Shown here piece by piece: positions 5,553 through 9,572 of a stretch of DNA of 9,572 nucleotides (position 1 is its first letter; each line of letters begins with the position of its first letter). The position numbers and the translations under genes were made by a program. The stretch comes from Shewanellaceae bacterium (GTDB lineage: Bacteria; Pseudomonadota; Gammaproteobacteria; Enterobacterales; Shewanellaceae): NCBI GenBank assembly GCA_016779685.1, contig JADHND010000050.1:1-9572 (forward strand), given 5' to 3'. The notes beneath the pieces were generated by a model, which worked only from the letters and a program-made list of their open reading frames with translations, was not told where the DNA came from and did not search any database.

Positions 5553-6421
5553 TAGGCTGCTAATCTAGCTCTCTTATCCCGGCGCAGATTGAGTAAAGCC
5601 AGCAACATACCAGCCAGCAAACCACCTAAATGAGCACCGTTGGCCACTGGGACGTTCATCAACCCGCTAAACCCCAGCAGTAAAGACAAGCACATCATCA
5701 CTAAAAAGAGAGGCTCAATTCTAAGTAGGTTATTTTTAAAGCAATAGCCTCCTATAAAATAATAACCAACTAGACCAAATACAACACCAGACAAACCACC
5801 AAAATAACTATCCATCCAGTAAAATTGAACCAAGCATGCGACCACACTGGTGCCTATTAAAATCTCAAACAAACGGATAGGACCTAATTTTCTTTCTAGG
5901 CGCCCCCCTAAATACCACCACCAAGCCATATTAAGCATTAAATGCAAACCTGAAAAATGTAAAAAACTTGGGGTTAACCATCTCCAAAATTCTTTTAACT
6001 GATTTACTGACAAGGCTTCAAAAAATTTCATATAGCCAAAGACATCTGCCGCCAACCCTAGAGCCGACACCCCAAAAACCAAGCTACAAATAACCATCAC
6101 CGCCCAAGTGACCCATCCAGTATCTTGAAACATGCGGCTATTGAAGCTGGATGACATCAAACCTAGTAGCGAGAAATCTAAAGACTTATTTGATGCCCAT
6201 GAAGCTTGCCGGTAACGCTGATGCAGCGGTTCTTCAAGAAAAACCATCCAGCATTGATGAGCTCGCTCTGCTGTTTTCCTAGAAACCTGCACACGCCAAC
6301 CATTAGCGTCGGGCTGTATCGATGCCGAGATGTTTTGTGCTTGAAGATAATCAACTAAACCTTGTAGTAACTCTAAGTTTGAGTGCGTACCTAAAACAAT
6401 TAAATGGTCATTGTTTTCCAA
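5549..6421 (-). CDS. glpG: Rhomboid intramembrane serine protease
   Basis: GlpG cleaves transmembrane substrates within the inner membrane. The 290 residues have the E. coli layout: an N-terminal cytoplasmic domain (about 1-95), a linker, then six membrane helices. The catalytic pair is present as GLSG with nucleophile S211 and AHLGG with H264. H160 and N164 in the HFSGLHLMLN stretch match the oxyanion-site residues H150 and N154 of E. coli, and WWWYLGG follows as in E. coli. The start overlaps the last 22 bp of glpE, so the two are probably translated from one message. No glpR or glpD is nearby, so despite the name nothing here ties it to glycerol metabolism. It ends in overlap with the fliL-like gene. 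Confidence 0.96.
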   Translation of the reverse strand: MENNDHLIVLGTHSNLELLQGLVDYLQAQNISASIQPDANGWRVQVSRKTAERAHQCWMVFLEEPLHQRYRQASWASNKSLDFSLLGLMSSSFNSRMFQDTGWVTWAVMVICSLVFGVSALGLAADVFGYMKFFEALSVNQLKEFWRWLTPSFLHFSGLHLMLNMAWWWYLGGRLERKLGPIRLFEILIGTSVVACLVQFYWMDSYFGGLSGVVFGLVGYYFIGGYCFKNNLLRIEPLFLVMMCLSLLLGFSGLMNVPVANGAHLGGLLAGMLLALLNLRRDKRARLAAY

Positions 6422-6708
6422 GCCGTATAACCTCCCATTAAATTATAAACATTCAAGTAGCCAAGATCCGATAACTGCTGAGCAAAAATCTGTGAACTAT
6501 TGCCTCTATAACAGATCACAATAATCGGATCGTCCCATTTTACCTTTTCTAAAAACGCAGCAAAGGTATCCTCTTGAAAATGATAAGAAGCTTCAACATG
6601 GCCTGCGTTAAAATGAGCTAAATCACGAATATCGATCATTCTCGCGCGTGTATTTGATTGCATTATTACCTGGCAGTCAGCGACGCTGATATGCTTAAAA
6701 GTGATCAT
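6400..6708 (-). CDS. glpE: Thiosulfate sulfurtransferase (single-domain rhodanese)
   Basis: GlpE is a small cytoplasmic rhodanese that moves sulfane sulfur from thiosulfate to acceptors such as cyanide or thioredoxin. This 102-residue protein has a single rhodanese domain. The active-site loop CYRGNSS begins at C66, against CYHGNSS in E. coli GlpE. The early MIDIRD (24-29) and H-x-x-A-x-x-F motifs, and the closing GGYTAW, are typical. It is the first gene of a two-gene unit with glpG, overlapping by 22 bp. A GAAGG-like ribosome site lies about 11 nt before the ATG. The gene is divergent from thrE, with 140 bp between them. Confidence 0.95.
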   Translation of the reverse strand: MITFKHISVADCQVIMQSNTRARMIDIRDLAHFNAGHVEASYHFQEDTFAAFLEKVKWDDPIIVICYRGNSSQIFAQQLSDLGYLNVYNLMGGYTAWKTMTI

Positions 6709-6746
6709 AGATAGTTAACCTTCTTCATAAATACATTTATAATAAC

Positions 6747-6777
6747 TTGATAGAATATCGCACACGAAGACTATAAT
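6747..6777 (+). promoter_or_regulatory. Possible thrE promoter
   Basis: TTGATA (6747-6752) and a perfect TATAAT (6772-6777) are separated by 19 bp, longer than the preferred 17. It would give a leader of about 65 nt before thrE, including the short upstream ORF. The opposite strand here must also carry the glpE promoter, which I could not place with confidence. Confidence 0.35.
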
Positions 6778-6837
6778 CAAAGTGCCTACTCATTTAACCT
6801 TCTTTAACGCTTTAAAACTAAAATCAAAAAGAGGATT

Positions 6838-6852
6838 ATGAAGACCTTATGA
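6838..6852 (+). CDS. Four-codon leader ORF overlapping the thrE start
   Basis: ATG AAG ACC TTA TGA would encode M-K-T-L. The ribosome site AGAGGA (6830-6835) is only 2 nt from this ATG, and 13 nt from the thrE ATG. The TGA stop overlaps the thrE start as ATGA, the classic arrangement for translational coupling by re-initiation. The frame differs from thrE. It may simply be chance, and the ribosome site may serve thrE directly. Confidence 0.4.
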   Translation: MKTL

Positions 6853-8093
6853 CCCAAGATGAATTTAATAAACGGCGTCGATTTATTGTTAAACTCGGCT
6901 ATCAATTGCATCAATACGGAACGCCTGCCTATGGCCTCGAAGCGCATTTGCTTGAAGTAACTGATTTACTTAATGTCAATGGCTCTTTTATTGCCACGCC
7001 AACCTCACTCACATTCGTTATCTGGACCAGCGACCGGACTCAAGAATATAACTACACCGAAAGAGTTTTACCCACCTCTCCAAATTTAGGAGCATTGGCT
7101 CGTACACATGAATTGGTTGAGCAATTATTTATGGCGAGTATCAGTATCCAGGAAGCTGAAAAACAGTTATCTGACATTGCTAATGCACACCGCTTCTCGA
7201 CGATGCTTGAATGCTGCGCCTTCACCTTGTCAGGTGGCGCCTTTTCCATGCTAATGCGCAGCAGCCTGTTTGAATGCTTGGTCGCTTCATGCCTCAGTTT
7301 TTTGGTGTTCTTATTGGTGCTCTGGTCCAGACATTCGAAGCGTATTGAAAAAATGCTCGATCCAATCGCCACCCTCGTCGCCGCTGTGGTCGCTGCAACA
7401 ATTGATTATCTCTTACCGCTGACACTCAATGTTGAATTAGCCATCTTGGCCAGTGTCATTGTATTTATTCCAGGTCTATCACTCACAGTCGGCTTAAACG
7501 AACTGTCAGCACGTCACCTGATCTCTGGGACAGCGAAAATCATGGATGCTATGATGCAAATGTTTAAGCTTTACTTTGGAGCTTTTCTCGGTCTTGCCAT
7601 TATGAAACACGTGCTACCAGCGCATCCTGCTCATTGGGCTGAAAATATCTCTATCCCAGTGGCTCCCTTAGATGTGACCTTCGTATGGCTAGCTATTGGT
7701 ATTCTTTGCGGATCATTGGTGGTTATTTTTCATAATCGGCTCCAAGATGCTGTTTTTGCGATCCTTGCTGGATATGTTGCCTATGGTAGTAGCATACTTG
7801 CTGCAAATTATGTTGATGTTCGTCTGAGCGCGTTTTTTGGGGCGTTATTTTTAGGACTTTACTGCAATTCATTCACATGGCTACGCAACGCACCCACAGC
7901 CGTGATTTCTTTACATGGATTGGTTGTTTTGGTTCCCGGCAGTAAAATTTTTATGGGCTTAAATTCATTTTTAAACATCAATACTATCGAGCCCATCAAC
8001 AACATTGGCCAACAAACATTTTTAATTCTCATGTCACTGGTTGCTGGATTTATTTTTGCTAACGTCTTATTGCCACAGAAGAAAAGCCTCTAA
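6849..8093 (+). CDS. ThrE-family threonine/serine exporter-like membrane protein
   Basis: This 414-residue inner-membrane protein has the fused ThrE_1 (DUF1212) and ThrE_2 architecture of the Corynebacterium threonine/serine exporter ThrE (489 residues there). The N-terminal soluble part carries the family pattern HQYGTPAYGLEAHL (residues about 17-30) and PTSLTFVIW. The rest is about ten hydrophobic segments in two halves, each with a conserved Pro-Gly: FIPGLSLT (P208, G209) and VLVPGSKIF (P363, G364). The region after the first reads LNELSARHLISGTAKIMDA, as usual for the family. Substrate cannot be read from sequence; amino-acid export is inferred from the family. No upstream in-frame start exists nearby. 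Its TAA lies in the loop of the terminator that follows. Confidence 0.88.
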   Translation: MTQDEFNKRRRFIVKLGYQLHQYGTPAYGLEAHLLEVTDLLNVNGSFIATPTSLTFVIWTSDRTQEYNYTERVLPTSPNLGALARTHELVEQLFMASISIQEAEKQLSDIANAHRFSTMLECCAFTLSGGAFSMLMRSSLFECLVASCLSFLVFLLVLWSRHSKRIEKMLDPIATLVAAVVAATIDYLLPLTLNVELAILASVIVFIPGLSLTVGLNELSARHLISGTAKIMDAMMQMFKLYFGAFLGLAIMKHVLPAHPAHWAENISIPVAPLDVTFVWLAIGILCGSLVVIFHNRLQDAVFAILAGYVAYGSSILAANYVDVRLSAFFGALFLGLYCNSFTWLRNAPTAVISLHGLVVLVPGSKIFMGLNSFLNINTIEPINNIGQQTFLILMSLVAGFIFANVLLPQKKSL

Positions 8094-8102
8094 GGAGGCT
8101 TT
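8083..8102. terminator. Terminator hairpin enclosing the thrE stop codon
   Basis: AAAGCCTC (8083-8090) pairs perfectly with GAGGCTTT (8095-8102): an 8-bp stem with loop TAAG. The thrE stop TAA (8091-8093) is in the loop. The T tract is TTT then GAT on the plus strand and TTTTC on the minus strand, so it probably works in both directions for thrE and the convergent coaD, which ends at 8123. Confidence 0.8.
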
Positions 8103-8122
8103 GATATCCAACAACCAAATCG

Positions 8123-8626
8123 CTACACGCTACTCGATTGCTGTTGCTGTAATGCATGTTGCTGAAGCGCCTTTTGCACACGAGCTGACACAAAGTCAGT
8201 CACATCACCGCCGTGAAAAGCAACTTCTTTCACCAAACTAGAAGAAATAAAAGAGTTTTGCTCAGAAGGCGTCAAGAACACGCTTTCTAGCTTAGGCAAT
8301 AAACGCCGATTCATATTGGCTAATTGAAATTCATATTCAAAGTCTGAAACCGCTCGTAAACCTCGAATAACAATATGGGCTTGCTGTTCTTTCGCTAAAT
8401 TTACAAATAAGCCAGAAAAACCAATGACTCTCACATGGTCTAGGTCGTGACACTGACTTTCAATCATAGCAACACGCTCTTTTAGAGTAAAGGTTGGGCT
8501 CTTCGAAGTATTTGCTGCCACCGCAATGATCACCTCTGGAAATAATTTAGCAGCACGCTCAATCAGGTCATAGTGGCCATTTGTAATAGGGTCAAATGTA
8601 CCCGGATAAATCGCTTTAATTGACAT
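8123..8626 (-). CDS. coaD: Phosphopantetheine adenylyltransferase
   Basis: CoaD transfers AMP from ATP to 4'-phosphopantetheine, the penultimate step of coenzyme A synthesis. The 167 residues compare with 159 in E. coli. The nucleotidyltransferase signature is clear: YPGTFDPITNGH (7-18) with T10 and H18 of the (H/T)xGH motif region. K42, R88 and R91 fall at the same positions as in E. coli, and ISSSLVKEV (127-135) is the ATP-binding ISST-type motif. The extra length is a glutamine-rich tail (ALQQHALQQQQSSSV). A good ribosome site, GAGGT (8635-8639), precedes the ATG by 8 nt. The upstream channel gene ends 46 bp away on the same strand with no obvious terminator between, so they may share a transcript. 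Confidence 0.97.
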   Translation of the reverse strand: MSIKAIYPGTFDPITNGHYDLIERAAKLFPEVIIAVAANTSKSPTFTLKERVAMIESQCHDLDHVRVIGFSGLFVNLAKEQQAHIVIRGLRAVSDFEYEFQLANMNRRLLPKLESVFLTPSEQNSFISSSLVKEVAFHGGDVTDFVSARVQKALQQHALQQQQSSSV

Positions 8627-8672
8627 GAATAGTTACCTCATCGTATTCTGTGTGAGCCTAGTAAAACGCATC

Positions 8673-9572
8673 TCATCTCTCCTTAAACGACTCATAAGAA
8701 CTTATTTTTTGATAGGGCCTTAAATGGAACTGCTGCAAACTCGCCAGCAAATTTTCAAAAATTTCAGATTGGATGGCCTCATAAGAAGCCCATCGAATAT
8801 CTTGACAAAAAGCGTAGACTTCAAGGGGAACACCATATTCAGACATCTCTAATTGCCGAACAATCAAAGTAAGATCCTGGCGTATATCAGGATGTGCACT
8901 CAATTGATATTGAACAAAAAATCTAAATAAACCTATATTCGTCAAGCCCTGTGATGTTTTCACAGTATCTTGATAAGCCTGTAACCATGGTTCTCCCTGA
9001 AAAGCAACTAGCTCATGATCAGATATCCGACGAATACTAGTCACATCTATTAACAAAGAACGCTTTATACGCCTTGCCTTGGCTTCATTCATACCTCGCC
9101 AATTTCGAAAAGAATCCGAAACCAGTGCATACGCAGGTATCATGCTGATGGTTTTATCCCAATTGCGTACTTTTATCGTGGTCAAGGACACTTCTTCCAC
9201 ATCACCGTCGGCGCCATATTTTGGCATTTCAATCCAATCGCCCTGACTCACCATGCGGTTAGCTGACAATTGAATACCTGCAACGAAGCCTAAAATAGTA
9301 TCGCGAAAAACCAACATGACCAATCCAGTCGCTACCCCCAGCCCGCTGAGTAAATATAATGGGGATCGCCCCGTAACGATAGCGATTGATAAAATAAAAA
9401 AAATAAAAAAAACAAATAGCTTGATGAGCTGAACCAAACTTTTGATTGGCATCCGATGAACTAAATTCATGGCTTCCGCAATTTTATAACCGACATCTAG
9501 CAACGCAAAACAAATACGAACACTCTGGAAAACAATAAAAAGGTGACAAGCTCGCAGCCAAAAAGTAAGCCA
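8673..9572 (-). CDS. YbdG-like MscS-family mechanosensitive channel, 5' end missing
   Basis: This is the C-terminal 299 residues of a small-conductance mechanosensitive channel. The reading frame stays open to the right edge, so a TTG at 9503 that could be taken as a start is almost certainly internal. E. coli YbdG has 415 residues, so roughly a quarter should lie outside. Visible are a membrane helix (about 51-67 of the visible part), then the pore-lining helix and beta domain (about 73-120) with VFRDTILGFVAGIQLSAN, GDWIEMPKYGADGDVEEV and KVRNWDKTI, followed by SDSFRNWRGM and RRIKRS. These are close to YbdG/MscM rather than MscS proper. YbdG gives a modest conductance upon osmotic downshift. 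The gene precedes coaD by 46 bp on the same strand. Confidence 0.9.
   Translation of the reverse strand, partial: WLTFWLRACHLFIVFQSVRICFALLDVGYKIAEAMNLVHRMPIKSLVQLIKLFVFFIFFILSIAIVTGRSPLYLLSGLGVATGLVMLVFRDTILGFVAGIQLSANRMVSQGDWIEMPKYGADGDVEEVSLTTIKVRNWDKTISMIPAYALVSDSFRNWRGMNEAKARRIKRSLLIDVTSIRRISDHELVAFQGEPWLQAYQDTVKTSQGLTNIGLFRFFVQYQLSAHPDIRQDLTLIVRQLEMSEYGVPLEVYAFCQDIRWASYEAIQSEIFENLLASLQQFHLRPYQKISSYESFKER

Noticed and set aside
7052..7372. A 106-codon minus-strand open frame inside the thrE-like gene.
   Set aside because: It is antisense to a well-conserved membrane protein, with no ribosome site or recognisable motif.
8041..8241. A 66-codon rightward open frame spanning the thrE end and coaD tail.
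   Set aside because: It crosses the terminator hairpin and is antisense to the coaD 3' end; there is no ribosome site.
9501..9503. TTG as the start of the MscS-like protein, making a complete 276-residue protein.
   Set aside because: The frame remains open without a stop to the window edge, and YbdG-type channels need more membrane segments upstream.
1..9572. Mobile elements, CRISPR arrays, toxin-antitoxin or defence systems.
   Set aside because: No transposase, integrase, terminal repeats, spaced direct repeats or defence-type genes are visible; all sizeable genes belong to core families.

Overview
The window looks like core chromosome of an AT-rich gammaproteobacterium (roughly 40% GC by eye). 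The evidence is a full-length PlsB-type glycerol-3-phosphate acyltransferase, UbiC chorismate lyase, the GlpE rhodanese and GlpG rhomboid pair, a YbdG-type MscS channel, and an rRNA leader very close to that of E. coli rrn operons. I cannot name the genus. There is no sign of phage, insertion sequence, CRISPR array, integron or defence island.

Layout, left to right. Positions 1-200 hold the control region of an rRNA operon read leftwards off the edge: tandem promoters, AT-rich upstream elements and a boxB/boxA/boxC-like leader; the 16S gene itself is outside. Next is an AT-rich intergenic stretch and a rightward gene for a small RNA-recognition-motif protein with two N-terminal hydrophobic segments. 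Its stop codon abuts that of the leftward murI (glutamate racemase). Then come rightward plsB, leftward ubiC, rightward fliL-like secreted protein, leftward glpE-glpG, rightward thrE-like exporter, leftward coaD, and leftward mscS/ybdG-like channel cut by the right edge.

The genes alternate strand almost one by one. There are four divergent promoter regions and four tail-to-tail junctions. Two junctions carry clear hairpins (plsB/ubiC, thrE/coaD). The other two have abutting or overlapping stop codons (RRM gene/murI, fliL-like/glpG). The murI/rRNA neighbourhood and the plsB-ubiC-fliL-glpG-glpE order resemble arrangements I recall from other Gammaproteobacteria such as Vibrio.

Functionally the region is housekeeping: peptidoglycan precursor (MurI), phospholipid start (PlsB), quinone precursor (UbiC), coenzyme A (CoaD), membrane proteolysis and sulfur transfer (GlpG, GlpE), amino-acid export (ThrE-like) and osmotic protection (MscS-like). 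I see no convincing undescribed multi-gene system. The points most worth a second look are the membrane-tethered RRM protein beside the rRNA promoter with a possible attenuator in its leader, the dyad filling the ubiC promoter spacer, and a four-codon ORF overlapping the thrE start.
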